The position numbers and the translations under genes are program-made. Below, piece after piece: positions 47,049-54,924 of a DNA stretch of 64,000 nucleotides. The notes under the pieces are model-generated. The model was not told the origin of the DNA. It made no database searches and saw only the letters and a list, made by a program, of their open reading frames with translations. Position 1 is the stretch's first letter, and every line of letters starts with the position of its first letter. Location: contig OY282382.1 in NCBI GenBank assembly GCA_958295905.1, positions 992,001 through 1,056,000 on the forward strand, read 5' to 3'. The DNA is from an uncultured Vicinamibacterales bacterium. GTDB lineage: Bacteria > Acidobacteriota > Vicinamibacteria > Vicinamibacterales > UBA8438.

Positions 47049-47476
47049 CGTGCGCCGGCGGGTGCTGGAAGCCGATAACAACAGTCCCGACGCTGGACGA
47101 CACGGCGGCGGCCATGGGTCCGCGCAAGAACAAACTTCCTTCAGAGGCCGCAATCACGCCGTCATGGGATCGACGCCGAAGGCGCCAGATGCGCGGCATG
47201 GATGCGGCCGAAGTGAAGACTGCGCCACGAAACCGATGCAGCAAACCGGGAATTTATTCTTGCGCCGATCCTATCAGCCCGTGGCAGAAGTTGCGCCGCA
47301 GCCGGCCGGTGCCGTATTCGGCCCGAGAACGTGCCGCGCAGCGGTCGAAGTGCCGAATCTGGACCGATCCGAGCCGTTCCCGCACCACCGCCGGCCAGTT
47401 CCGGCACGCTGCGAAGTTTTGCCACGGACTGCTATGGCTGCGTGCACCGGCGGGTGCTGGAAGCCGATAACGACAG
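47049..47476 (+). repeat. 36-bp direct repeat, period 392 bp
   Basis: The sequence including GGCGGGTGCTGGAAGCCGAT occurs at 47049-47084 and at 47441-47476 with two mismatches. Repeat R1 copy 2 lies between the two copies. The copies could be flanking duplications of a small inserted segment. Confidence 0.85.
47118..47227 (+). repeat. Dispersed repeat R1, copy 2 (copy 1 at 1685-1792)
   Basis: About 110 bp in the same orientation as the copy after the first ATPase gene, 45 kb away. The conserved middle is free of indels over roughly 80 bp, and substitutions are scattered, without a three-base pattern that would betray coding. Confidence 0.85.
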
Positions 47477-47561
47477 GGAGCCCCCCCTGGTCGACGGTAT
47501 TTTCGGCATCGCGCCGGAAACTGCCGGAGACCGCGCTCGAGGCGGCGATGACGGTGTTCGC

Positions 47562-47685
47562 CGTGCGGGGCGGCGTGGAGAGCCCGGTGCAGTGAGGCCG
47601 GTGCGGAGCCAGTGCTCCGCCGGAAAGGCAAATAAAGAAGGCCGGCAGCGCCGTGCGGGCGGCGTGGAGAGCTTGGTGCAGTGAG
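47562..47685 (+). repeat. Direct repeat pair at the mtgA start, period 90 bp
   Basis: A 34-35 bp sequence with GGCGGCGTGGAGAGC and GGTGCAGTGAG is present at 47562-47596 and 47652-47685. The second copy contains the GTG start of mtgA, so the first is a decoy copy of the translation start region. Confidence 0.85.
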
Positions 47686-48433
47686 ACGGTCGCGCATGGC
47701 GGGAGGCAACAGGCGGCGCCGGCGGCGGTCGTGGGCGGCGCGCTTGCGCAGGACCTGCCTCGCCCTCGGCGTCGTCGGTCTCGCGGTCCCGCTGCTTGCG
47801 GTGCTCGCGCTCCGCTGGGTCCCGCCGCCGACCACCGCCTTCATGGTGCGGAGCGTCCAGGCGCGCACGGACGCGGCCGGATGGGCCCGGGCGGGCTACC
47901 GCTGGACCGCCTGGGAGGACATCGCCCCCCAGGCGGCCCTCGCCGTGATCGCGGCCGAGGACCAGCGCTTCCCCGACCACCACGGTTTTGACGTCGATGC
48001 CATCCGCGCCGCCTTCAAGGAAGCCCGGCAGGGCGGGCGCCTGCGCGGCGCGAGCACCATCTCGCAGCAGACGGCCAAGAACCTCTTCCTGTGGCCCGGC
48101 CGCAGCATGGTCCGCAAGGGGCTGGAAGCCTGGCTCACCGTGCTCGTCGAGCTCTGCTGGAGCAAGCAGCGCATTCTCGAGGTGTACCTGAACGTCGCCG
48201 AGTTCGGCGACGGCCTCTTCGGCATCACCGCGGCCAGCGAGCGCTTCTTCGGCAAGCGCCCCGCCGACCTCCGCCCCGACGAGGCGGCGCGCCTCGCCGC
48301 GGTCCTCCCCAATCCCGCCCGGCTGCGCGCCGACCGACCGTCCCCCTACGTCCGCGCCCGCGAGTCGTGGATCCTCGGCCAGATGGACTTGCTCGGCGGC
48401 GTCGCGCTCGTCGAGTCGCTCGCCGGCCGGTGA
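47681..48433 (+). CDS. mtgA: Monofunctional biosynthetic peptidoglycan transglycosylase
   Basis: A 250-residue GT51 glycosyltransferase. After a basic N-terminus a single TM (about residues 24-46) anchors it in the inner membrane. AVIAAEDQRFPDHHGFD holds the catalytic Glu, and GASTISQQTAKNLFLW and VYLNVAEFGDGLFGI are the other GT51 motifs. No transpeptidase domain follows, hence MtgA rather than a class A PBP. It polymerises lipid II into glycan strands. The start may be GTG 47681 or ATG 47696. The first codons lie within a local direct repeat. Confidence 0.94.
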   Translation: MRRSRMAGGNRRRRRRSWAARLRRTCLALGVVGLAVPLLAVLALRWVPPPTTAFMVRSVQARTDAAGWARAGYRWTAWEDIAPQAALAVIAAEDQRFPDHHGFDVDAIRAAFKEARQGGRLRGASTISQQTAKNLFLWPGRSMVRKGLEAWLTVLVELCWSKQRILEVYLNVAEFGDGLFGITAASERFFGKRPADLRPDEAARLAAVLPNPARLRADRPSPYVRARESWILGQMDLLGGVALVESLAGR

Positions 48434-48531
48434 CCGGCATTCGCATCCGCCGCTGCGCTGCGGACCGGGGTGCGTCAGGGTGGGCGTCGATGTCGTTTGT
48501 GTAGGATCGTACAGAAAACATATCGTATGTT

Positions 48532-48789
48532 ATGGACATGAAACCGGTACAGATCACGTTCGACGATGCCTTGCTCAAGAGGCGCGATCGACATCCGACG
48601 GTCCGCAAGCGAGGTCGCTCGGCGGTGCTCCGGGAAGCCGCGGCCGAGCATCTGACGCGCAAGGATGCCGAGGAGATCGACCGCCGCTACCGCGACGGAT
48701 ACCGCGCCGACGGGGCCGCCTCGGACGTCCCGGGCATCGACGAGGAACTGGACGGATGGGCCGCCGAGGGCGCTTGGCCGGAGAGCTGA
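48532..48789 (+). CDS. Antitoxin-like small protein (MazE/RHH type)
   Basis: An 85-residue protein with a ribbon-helix-helix-like N-terminus (VQITFDDALLKRRD, RSAVLREAAAEHL) and an acidic C-terminus (GIDEELDGWAAEG), the usual form of a MazF-partner antitoxin whose tail wraps the toxin. The upstream sequence is AT-rich (GAAAACATATCGTATGTTATG), the only obvious low-GC promoter-like stretch around. Directly downstream is a wrecked mazF 5' fragment, so this antitoxin is orphaned. Confidence 0.75.
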   Translation: MDMKPVQITFDDALLKRRDRHPTVRKRGRSAVLREAAAEHLTRKDAEEIDRRYRDGYRADGAASDVPGIDEELDGWAAEGAWPES

Positions 48790-48875
48790 CGGGCGGGTTT
48801 CGCCGCGGCGGGATCGGGCACTACAGATTCAAGGGGTTCGACAAGCACCGGCCGGTCGTCATCGGTCTTCGGTGA
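48777..48875 (+). pseudogene. mazF-like toxin fragment
   Basis: In the +1-shifted frame overlapping the antitoxin's last codons, the translation RRGGIGHYRFKGFDKHRPVV matches the N-terminal hallmark of MazF/PemK toxins (RRGdiWxYrF...DKrRPVvv). The frame stops at 48875 after about 30 residues where the real toxin would need about 80 more. The rest is missing, replaced by the convergent DUF4236 gene, whose 3' end overlaps it. The Gly-Ile-Gly-His in place of Asp-Ile-Trp also suggests decay. Confidence 0.65.
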
Positions 48876-50160
48876 GGGTGGCCACGATGGCGCCGGCGCG
48901 GAGCGCGTCCGGCGTCGTCAGGCAGGTCGGCGTAGCGACCCCGTCTCGGGTCAGGACGACCAGTTGGCGATCCGGATCCACTTCGACGTCCAGGATCTTG
49001 CTGATGGGGAACGAGGTCACGCCCTGGTGGACCAGGGCCACCCGCCGGCTGGTCACGAGCAGCGTGCCTTCCTTGTCGACCACGTAGCCGCGCACCTTGT
49101 AGCGCCGGCCGTCCCGGGAGAACGAACGCAGCACGCGCCGGTGCAGCAGCCGGCCCTCGCCCTCTAGGTGGCAGACCTCGCGGCTCGAGAGCCTCGCCGC
49201 CGCCTCGACCACGGGCAAGTCGCCGCCGCGAATGGCCCGAAGCTCCCGGAGCTGCCCGATCAGCGCCAGCTCGTCGGCGAGCTCCTCGCCGGTCAGTCCG
49301 AGGGCGGCCCGCGCCCGGTCGAGAGCCTGCTCTTCGGCCTCGGTGAGGTCGTGGTCGCTCACCGCCTCGACGTGCGCCCGCGAGTACGCGTCGAGCCGCG
49401 CCCGTTGCCGGAACTCGGGATCGAGGCGGACAAGCGTCTCGATCTCGGCGAGCCGCTCGAAGGTCTGCGGATCGGTCGCGCCGTTCGAGGCAACGGCCTC
49501 GAGCAGGCCCAGGTACGCCCGCTCCTCGAAGTAGCGCGCATCGTCGGGCGTGAGCCGCGGGTCGCGGCGCGCCGCGACGATGGCGGATCTCTCGTCGTCC
49601 GTGATCGGATCGGCGGCGGCAACGCGCGCGTCGAGCAGGCGGCCGTAGGCGTCGCCGGCCGCCCTCCGCTTCCCCCGCCTTGCGCCGAGGGCGACCAGGG
49701 CCGCGAAGACGGCGGCCGCAACCACCGCGGGGTAGGGCGGCGGCAATAGCAGGCCGGCCGCGACGGCGCCCAGGGCGGGCCATCCGTACGTCGGCGGCGA
49801 TGTCCGGACCGGCGCGGCGATCGCGTCGGGCGCTTGCTCCTGCTCCTTGAACGCGCCGTAGGTGACGCCGGTGTCCTCGGTCAGCTCGATGGGGCCGGGC
49901 GCGGCGGGACGCGCCGCGCCCGCAAGTCCGCCATCCGGGCGTCCGCCTGTGCTCCGCCCGCCTCCTGCGCTCCGCCCGCCTCCGCCTCCCAGGGACTTCC
50001 GATAGTACAGGCCGCCCCGCCCGCCGTGCACGTACGCGCGTCCCGCCGACGACACCCCGAGGCGCGCGCCGGTCACCCCGAATGACGCGCCGACGCCGCT
50101 CTTCGAGAGATTGAACCGGATCGGCCCCGCGCGAAACGACTTCCTGAGATAGAACCCCAC
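48859..50160 (-). CDS. DUF4236-domain protein
   Basis: A 433-residue protein. The first 55 residues are a DUF4236 domain: GFYLRKSFRAGPIRFNLSKS, then GVTGARLGVSSAGRAYVHGG and LYYRKSLG. A Gly-rich linker and two hydrophobic segments near residues 125-165 follow, and then a long charged helical region (about 175-360). The C-terminus carries a PH-like beta-rich segment (KEGTLLVTSRRVALVHQG). The DUF4236 domain has no assigned activity. The gene converges on the antitoxin/mazF remnant. Confidence 0.82.
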   Translation of the reverse strand: MGFYLRKSFRAGPIRFNLSKSGVGASFGVTGARLGVSSAGRAYVHGGRGGLYYRKSLGGGGGRSAGGGRSTGGRPDGGLAGAARPAAPGPIELTEDTGVTYGAFKEQEQAPDAIAAPVRTSPPTYGWPALGAVAAGLLLPPPYPAVVAAAVFAALVALGARRGKRRAAGDAYGRLLDARVAAADPITDDERSAIVAARRDPRLTPDDARYFEERAYLGLLEAVASNGATDPQTFERLAEIETLVRLDPEFRQRARLDAYSRAHVEAVSDHDLTEAEEQALDRARAALGLTGEELADELALIGQLRELRAIRGGDLPVVEAAARLSSREVCHLEGEGRLLHRRVLRSFSRDGRRYKVRGYVVDKEGTLLVTSRRVALVHQGVTSFPISKILDVEVDPDRQLVVLTRDGVATPTCLTTPDALRAGAIVATLTEDR

Positions 50161-50276
50161 AACCGTGTTCCTCGATCGCTATCGTGAACGCCGCCCCGCT
50201 CCAGCCCGGCAATAATGGCCGCCCGATCAACCCCCTGCCGGGGAGTCGGCGCCGCCTTGCCGCAGGCGGCGCCGTG

Positions 50277-50810
50277 CTACGGCACGCACGCTTGGAGGAG
50301 TTTCTCCAAGTAGAGCACATCACGGAATTGCCCCTTGAGCCTGACGTGTCTCTTGGCGATGCCGATTCTCTCGAAACCGAGACGGCCATAGAAGCGAAGC
50401 GCCCGTCGGTTGTCGGCCAGGACCTGAATGGCGATCTTCCGGTAGTCCCGCGCTTGGGCGAATGCAAAGGAAGCCTCGGCGAGCCGCCGTCCAATCCGGC
50501 GGCCGCGATAGCTCGCATGCATCCAGGTCCCGACCGTCGCTACGTGCCGCATGGAATCGGTATAGCGGGCCGAGGCATCGGGTTCGATGCTCTGCATGCC
50601 GGCGATTCCGCCCTCCACCTCGGCCACGAACAACGCGCTGCGCTCGCACAGCCCTTCGATGAAGGCTCGCTCCTCTTCCACCGTGAAGGGGAGGGTCAAC
50701 GCCGTGTATTCCCCTTCCAGGATGACGGCGTTGAGCACCGGCGCGACGGCTTCCGCGTCGTCGGGTGTCGCCTTCCTGATCACGGGTTCCGTCCGCGGGA
50801 GCGCGGTCAT
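50277..50810 (-). CDS. GNAT-family N-acetyltransferase
   Basis: A 177-residue GNAT enzyme. RKATPDDAEAVAPVLNAV starts the fold. VGTWMHASYRGRRIGRRLAEA is the acetyl-CoA binding motif A, and VLADNRRALRFYGRLGFERIG is motif B. Closest in shape to RimI/phosphinothricin-acetyltransferase relatives; the acceptor is unknown. The start ATG 50810 lies 35 bp downstream of the small membrane-protein gene on the same strand, so the two may be co-transcribed. Confidence 0.9.
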   Translation of the reverse strand: MTALPRTEPVIRKATPDDAEAVAPVLNAVILEGEYTALTLPFTVEEERAFIEGLCERSALFVAEVEGGIAGMQSIEPDASARYTDSMRHVATVGTWMHASYRGRRIGRRLAEASFAFAQARDYRKIAIQVLADNRRALRFYGRLGFERIGIAKRHVRLKGQFRDVLYLEKLLQACVP

Positions 50811-50844
50811 CGAACGGCTCTGTCGGGTCTCGGCGCCCGGCGAC

Positions 50845-51279
50845 TCAGGAGGCCCCCCTCGGCAAGCCCGTCACGCTCCAGAGCACGACCGCGGCCGCGG
50901 CGACGTGCTGCGCCATCAGGGTCGCGACGGCGGGTGCCGTGGCGCCCGGAAACGCCTCGCCGGCGCCCTCGGTGAGGAGCCACAGGTCCGGGAGCAGCGA
51001 CACCAACAGGGCGGCGGCGACGACCCGCCGGAACAGCGGGACCGGGCGCTCGGACAGACGCTCGATGGCGAGGGCGGCGCCCAGCCCCGCCCCGACGCCG
51101 ACGACGGTCAGGAAAACGGTGGGTCCCGCCGTCGCCAGCGGCTGAAACTCGGGCGGAATGTCGAAGACCGCGAGTCCCCCCGCCCGCACGACGAGATTGG
51201 CCGCGACGGCTCCGAGGATCGTCCGAAGCCATACCAGCCAGGCTCGAGGCCCCGCCGCTGCCAGTCGGTCCGCACCCAT
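50845..51279 (-). CDS. Four-helix membrane protein, DUF6069-like
   Basis: A 144-residue membrane protein with four hydrophobic helices (starting near residues 12, 45, 84 and 118) and little else. GGGGAGGATGAGCCC directly before ATG 51279 is a strong ribosome site and decides the start against longer versions of the frame. The topology and length fit the DUF6069 group. Function unknown. Confidence 0.7.
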   Translation of the reverse strand: MGADRLAAAGPRAWLVWLRTILGAVAANLVVRAGGLAVFDIPPEFQPLATAGPTVFLTVVGVGAGLGAALAIERLSERPVPLFRRVVAAALLVSLLPDLWLLTEGAGEAFPGATAPAVATLMAQHVAAAAVVLWSVTGLPRGAS

Positions 51280-51797
51280 GGGCTCATCCTCCCCTTCGCG
51301 CCGCCCGCCTTCCGCCCCCCGAGCCGGTCCAGTTCGTCCGTCCAGGCGTCCTCGGTCAGAGCCGGTCCCGCTCGTCGGTCCGGGCGTCGCCGCCGTCAAC
51401 CGTCCAGTTCGTCCAGAGGGTATACCAATGCGGGCGTTCCGGCATGTTGCGCGAAGCGGTACGGCTTCGACACCAGGATCGCCGCCACCTCGTCGCAGCT
51501 CGCCCTCCACGCCACGAAACGTCGGGACATGTTCACAGGAAATCTGACGTGGGCCAGGAGTCTGCGCCGCAGGAAAATCAGCCCCCACATATGGTGGAGT
51601 TGAAGGGGTCAACGACGACTATATAAAGGGGTCTAATCGTGCCAAAATCGTTCTACGGCGCAGACTCCCAGCGCATCGACACGATTAAAAATAGGGTTTC
51701 CGGGGGCACTCACCTCGAACCGCAAGAGTCCTATGCGGAAAAAAATACGTCGTTCGACCCAAGTCTGTCTGTCCGAAACTTATGACGTGACGGACCA
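51280..51797. other. Low-GC, repeat-bearing intergenic region
   Basis: No gene supported. Part of it is strikingly AT-richer than the rest of the window (51580-51760). It holds a 13-bp inverted repeat (51557-51569 and 51656-51668) and most of repeat R3 (51673-51799). CGAAACGTCGGGACATGTT at 51517-51535 resembles the paired motif in repeat R2 copy A. A 64-codon open frame on the minus strand (51396-51590) has no recognised family. Confidence 0.6.
51557..51668. repeat. Inverted repeat flanking 86 bp of AT-rich DNA
   Basis: GGAGTCTGCGCCG at 51557-51569 is perfectly inverted at 51656-51668. The 86 bp between contain ACTATATAAAGGGGTCTAAT. The layout of about 112 bp with inverted ends is like a very small non-autonomous element, but no target duplication could be identified. 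Confidence 0.6.
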
Positions 51798-51799
51798 CT
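51673..51799 (-). repeat. MITE-like repeat R3, copy 1 (copy 2 at 55842-55966)
   Basis: A 127-bp sequence that reappears at 55842-55966, same orientation, about 88 per cent identical by eye. It includes ACCTCGAACCGCAAGAGTCC and GAAACTTATGACGTGACGGA. Both copies end just beyond the stop codon of a minus-strand gene. A 7-bp stem (GTCCGTC / GACGGAC) is intact in copy 2 and retained through G-T pairing here. Either a mobile element or a repeated transcript-end structure. Confidence 0.85.
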
Positions 51800-52838
51800 A
51801 GTCCGCCAGATGCTCCCGGAGGAACGCCAGCGTGCGCGGCCAGGCATCTTCCGTCGCGCGGCGATTGGCGTCCAGGCCTTCCTGGGCCTTCAGAAAGACG
51901 GTCGCTCCGTCGTAGACGATCGTCTCGAACGACTTCCCGGCGGCAGCCATCGCCGCGGTCGCCCGAGGCAACGTTGCGGCGGTCCGGAGGTCGCCGCCAT
52001 ACAGGCCGAGCACCGGCGCGTCGATCCGGGCGTAATCGGATTCCGTCTCCGGAACTTCGCCGTAGAAGACGACCAGCGCCGCCAGCTCGGGCCGGTCGAC
52101 CGCGTAGGCGAAGCCGGCCGAGCCGCCCCAACTGAACCCGACCATGCCGAGCCGCCCGTCGGTGGACGGCAGGTCGAGCGCCCAGGCTCGAACGGCGTCG
52201 AGCCAGTTCGTTCGTTCGCGCGGCTCGATCCGCGGTGCGGCGGCGAAGATCCCGCCAGGCGTCACGTCCGCGAAGAGATCTGGGGCTACCGCGATGAACC
52301 CCTCCGCGGCGAGGGCGTCGGCGACGCTCCGTACCCAGTCCGACAGCCCGTACAGATCGTGAACAACGATCACGCTCGGCGCGGGCGACCGCTCGGGGTA
52401 TGCGACCCAGGTGCGGACAGGTGCCGCGCTTCCGGGAAGCTGGACATCGACGAACTCGGCACGCCGGGGCGATGCGGCGAGGTCGCCCCGCGCCGTGGCC
52501 CCGCTCGGCGGCAGATGCGGGGCGGAGACGGCGACAGGGGCGTCGCCGCCAACGACGACACCCACCACCGCGGACAGGACGCCAATCTGGCCCAGGGCGA
52601 CCGCGAGGAGAACGATCGGACCGACGGCGGCGACGATCGGCGTGTTCCGGCTCATCATGGCTTCCCTCCTGACCCGCTTTACGGTTCGTCCGCAACAGGC
52701 CCTCACACTCTGTCTCCAGAACCACCCGGTAGACCGGCCGCGCCGCCGCCACTCTTCATACAGATCGCCCACCAGAGGGTCGCAGGAAGCGTCCAGCCGG
52801 CCGAGTAGCCATGTCGCAAGTCTGGGCGGGCTCCTCAT
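51798..52838 (-). CDS. Dienelactone hydrolase-family protein with permease-prefix-like N-terminus
   Basis: A 346-residue protein. Residues 1-60 (RLATWLLGRLDASCDPLVGD, then WFWRQSVRACC) resemble the short cytoplasmic prefix of acidobacterial FtsX permeases. A TM (about 68-95) leads to an alpha/beta hydrolase of the dienelactone hydrolase family. The nucleophile elbow is GFSWGG (Ser, not the usual Cys), and the Asp is in YGGD. Where homologues have His in G-A-x-H-A-F, this reads DGATVFLK, so the catalytic His appears lost. Its ATG overlaps the PadR stop (ATGA), proving coupling. Function uncertain; possibly inactive. Confidence 0.78.
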   Translation of the reverse strand: MRSPPRLATWLLGRLDASCDPLVGDLYEEWRRRGRSTGWFWRQSVRACCGRTVKRVRREAMMSRNTPIVAAVGPIVLLAVALGQIGVLSAVVGVVVGGDAPVAVSAPHLPPSGATARGDLAASPRRAEFVDVQLPGSAAPVRTWVAYPERSPAPSVIVVHDLYGLSDWVRSVADALAAEGFIAVAPDLFADVTPGGIFAAAPRIEPRERTNWLDAVRAWALDLPSTDGRLGMVGFSWGGSAGFAYAVDRPELAALVVFYGEVPETESDYARIDAPVLGLYGGDLRTAATLPRATAAMAAAGKSFETIVYDGATVFLKAQEGLDANRRATEDAWPRTLAFLREHLAD

Positions 52839-53170
52839 GTCCGTCCCCGTTCCAACTGCGGCAGACCCTGCCACAGCAGGGACAGCGTCACCCGCGTGGA
52901 ACGCGCTTCGCGCACCCCATCCGGTGTCGCTCGGAAGTACCGCTTCGCGCGTCCGCCGCGTTCCGGCGTCGGGTCTCCGAGTCGGGAGCTGACGAGGCCC
53001 TTGGCCTCGAGGCGCTCCAACGCCGCGTAGACGCTGCCGACCCCGACCTCGCGGCCGGTGCGGGCTTCCAGCGCACTCAGGATCGTGACCCCGTAGGCGG
53101 CGTCGTCCAGCCGGATGACCGCCAGCAGCACCATCAGCTCGAAACTTCCCAGGAAGGGCCTGCCCGCCAT
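52835..53170 (-). CDS. PadR-family transcriptional regulator
   Basis: A 111-residue winged-helix protein. The N-terminal LGSFELMVLLAVIRL, the recognition region AYGVTILSALEARTGREVGV and the wing GSVYAALERLEAKGLV are textbook PadR; a C-terminal dimerisation helix follows. It probably represses its own operon. It overlaps the hydrolase gene by 4 bp. In acidobacteria such PadR genes usually precede FtsX-type permeases; here the position is taken by the hydrolase carrying a permease-like prefix. Confidence 0.92.
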   Translation of the reverse strand: MAGRPFLGSFELMVLLAVIRLDDAAYGVTILSALEARTGREVGVGSVYAALERLEAKGLVSSRLGDPTPERGGRAKRYFRATPDGVREARSTRVTLSLLWQGLPQLERGRT

Positions 53171-53349
53171 TTATTCAATTATAGAGAACAAACAAGTGGC
53201 GGCGCAAGAACACCGGATTGCCGCACTCGAAGCGGCCGGCGATCAAACCCACGGCCCCCGCAAAGCTGACGGGTCCGTCGCGCTCACCTCATCGATACTG
53301 GCGCCGCGCGACGCGATCGCCGGCGCGTCCGAGGTGGTAGAGTTCCCCG

Positions 53350-54552
53350 ATGTCCCTTCCCGTGCCCGGAGGGCGGGCGGCGCCGCGGCGCGTCACCCGT
53401 CGAGCCGCGCTCCGGTGGGGCGGCCGGGCGATGCTCGGCGCCGCCGCCGGGGCCGCCTGCGCGGCCCGGCCGCCCTCGGCCACCGGCGTCCGGCCCACCG
53501 GCCCCCGCCTCGCCCGCGTCGCCGTCTCGTGGAATCGAATCATCCGGCGCGTCGTCGGCCTGCGCCCGTTCCGGCCGGCGGGGTTCGTGCTGCGCGCCGA
53601 ACGGATGGGCGATCAGGTCGTCGTGCACAACTACGGCCACGGCGGCGGCGGGATCTCGCTGTCGTGGGGCACGGCCGAGCTCGCGGCGCGCGAGGCGGAG
53701 GCGGCGGCCGGGCGGGAGCGGCGGGCGGCGGTGCTCGGGTGCGGGGTGGTGGGACTCTCGACGGCCCGGCTCCTCCAGCGGCGGGGCTGGACGGTCACCC
53801 TCTACGCGCGCGACCTGCCGCCGCGCACGACCTCGAACGTGGCCGGGGGCCAGTGGACCCCGACGTCGGTCTTCGACCGCGACGCGGCGGCGCCGGCCTT
53901 CGTCGAGCAGTTCGCGCTGGCGAGCCGCATCGCGTACCGCTACTACCAGGACTTCGTGGGGGCCGGCTACGGCGTCCGCTGGATAGACAACTACTACCTG
54001 TCGGACGAGCCGCCGGGCGATGACTGGCTGGCCGGCCTGCTGCCCGACGTGTTCGCAAGCGCGACCGAGCTCGCGCCGCACGAGCATCCGTTCGCGGCGT
54101 CCTCGGTGCAGCGCGTGCGGACGATGCTGATCGAGCCGGCCATCTACCTGAACGCCCTGCTGCGCGACACGCACGTCGCGGGGGGCCGGGTCGTCGTCGG
54201 AGAGCTGCGCGACCGGCAGGAGGTCGCGGCGCTGCCCGAGCGGGTCGTTGTCAACTGCACCGGCCTCGGCGCGGCCGAGCTGTTCGGCGACGAGCAGCTC
54301 CTGCCCGTCAAGGGCCAGTTGACCATCCTGTTCCCGCAACCCGAGGTCGACTACATCGCGATTCAGCGCGGACTGTACATGTTCCCGCGGTCGGACGGCA
54401 TTCTGCTCGGCGGTACGTTCGAGCGCGGCGACGCCAGCCTCGACGTCGACCCGGAGGCGGAACGCCGGATCGTCGAGGGGCACCGGCGCCTGTTCGCGGG
54501 CATGCGGACGGCCGGCGCGATTCCGGCGCGCATGGGACACTATCCGGGATGA
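53350..54552 (+). CDS. Tat-exported D-amino-acid-oxidase-like FAD enzyme, permuted
   Basis: A 400-residue protein with a twin-arginine-like leader (RRVTRRAALRWGG). Residues 66-112 (VVGLRPFRPAGF, VVHNYGHGGGGISLSWG) are the segment that normally closes D-amino acid oxidases, yet they precede the FAD Rossmann motif VLGCGVVGLSTARLL (about 128-142). The rest continues in normal DAAO order (SNVAGGQWTP, NCTGLGA, VKGQLTIL), ending at RMGHYPG where the moved segment would have followed. So the chain looks circularly permuted. It probably oxidises an amino acid or similar amine outside the cytoplasm. No ribosome site is obvious. Confidence 0.82.
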   Translation: MSLPVPGGRAAPRRVTRRAALRWGGRAMLGAAAGAACAARPPSATGVRPTGPRLARVAVSWNRIIRRVVGLRPFRPAGFVLRAERMGDQVVVHNYGHGGGGISLSWGTAELAAREAEAAAGRERRAAVLGCGVVGLSTARLLQRRGWTVTLYARDLPPRTTSNVAGGQWTPTSVFDRDAAAPAFVEQFALASRIAYRYYQDFVGAGYGVRWIDNYYLSDEPPGDDWLAGLLPDVFASATELAPHEHPFAASSVQRVRTMLIEPAIYLNALLRDTHVAGGRVVVGELRDRQEVAALPERVVVNCTGLGAAELFGDEQLLPVKGQLTILFPQPEVDYIAIQRGLYMFPRSDGILLGGTFERGDASLDVDPEAERRIVEGHRRLFAGMRTAGAIPARMGHYPG

Positions 54553-54582
54553 GCTTGGCCCACCGCGACTTCGACACCCCCC

Positions 54583-54720
54583 ATCGGGATCCTTCGCGAG
54601 TACTTCGCCGGTGCGCGCCGCGGGTTCGACCTGCCGCTCGCCCCTGCCGGCACGGCGTTCCAGCTTCGGGGGACGAATTGCGCCGGGAAGACCATCTCCT
54701 ACGACGAGCTCGCACGGCGC
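54583..54720 (+). pseudogene. Methylated-DNA-cysteine methyltransferase (ogt) fragment
   Basis: The translation [20 protein letters not shown] then TAFQL, followed directly by [14 protein letters not shown], matches the middle of Ogt/Ada alkyltransferases (LREYF.G.R..FDLPL...GT.FQ, then GxTxSYgeLA). The link normally between FQ and G-T-x-S-Y is shortened, and the catalytic PCHR half is absent. No start codon belongs to it. It is followed without spacer by a transporter fragment. Confidence 0.7.
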
Positions 54721-54924
54721 CCACGTCAGCGCGATGTACGCCCCGTTCCTGGCCGTCGCCCTCGGCGGTGGGACCCCGCCGGTCCTTGCCGCCCTCGTGC
54801 TGGCGTTCTTCAGCAACCTGTTCGCGTCGATGACCCACTACGGCACCGCCGCCGCCCCCATCCTGTTCGGGTCGGGCAACGTCGACATCGGCACGTGGTG
54901 GAAGCTCGGGGCGCTGACGGGAGT
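54712..54924 (+). pseudogene. DASS-family anion transporter C-terminal fragment
   Basis: [20 protein letters not shown], then [20 protein letters not shown] and [11 protein letters not shown] with GTWWKLG, match the last third of divalent-anion:Na+ symporters, which end in a very similar HVTALYPAFL...NASLTHYGTGPAPI..G. The N-terminal 350 residues are missing and the end runs straight into the DUF4143 remnant. Clearly a remnant. Confidence 0.72.

Larger units (their letters stand above)
46875..47680. other. Repeat-rich 800-bp intergenic region
   Basis: No gene is supported here. It holds repeat R1 copy 2 (47118-47227), a 36-bp repeat (47049-47084 and 47441-47476) and a 34-35 bp pair just before mtgA (47562-47596 and 47652-47685). 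Open frames on both strands end within these repeats and have no family match, so they are probably not expressed. The mix of repeats looks like accumulated remnants rather than one element. Confidence 0.65.

Noticed and set aside
47050-47684. Open frames on both strands in the spacer before mtgA
   Set aside because: They consist of repeat remnants, end within repeats, and have no recognisable domain or ribosome site.
51396-51590. A 64-codon minus-strand open frame
   Set aside because: No family resemblance or convincing ribosome site, and it overlaps a dispersed motif with GTCGGGACA; treated as non-coding.
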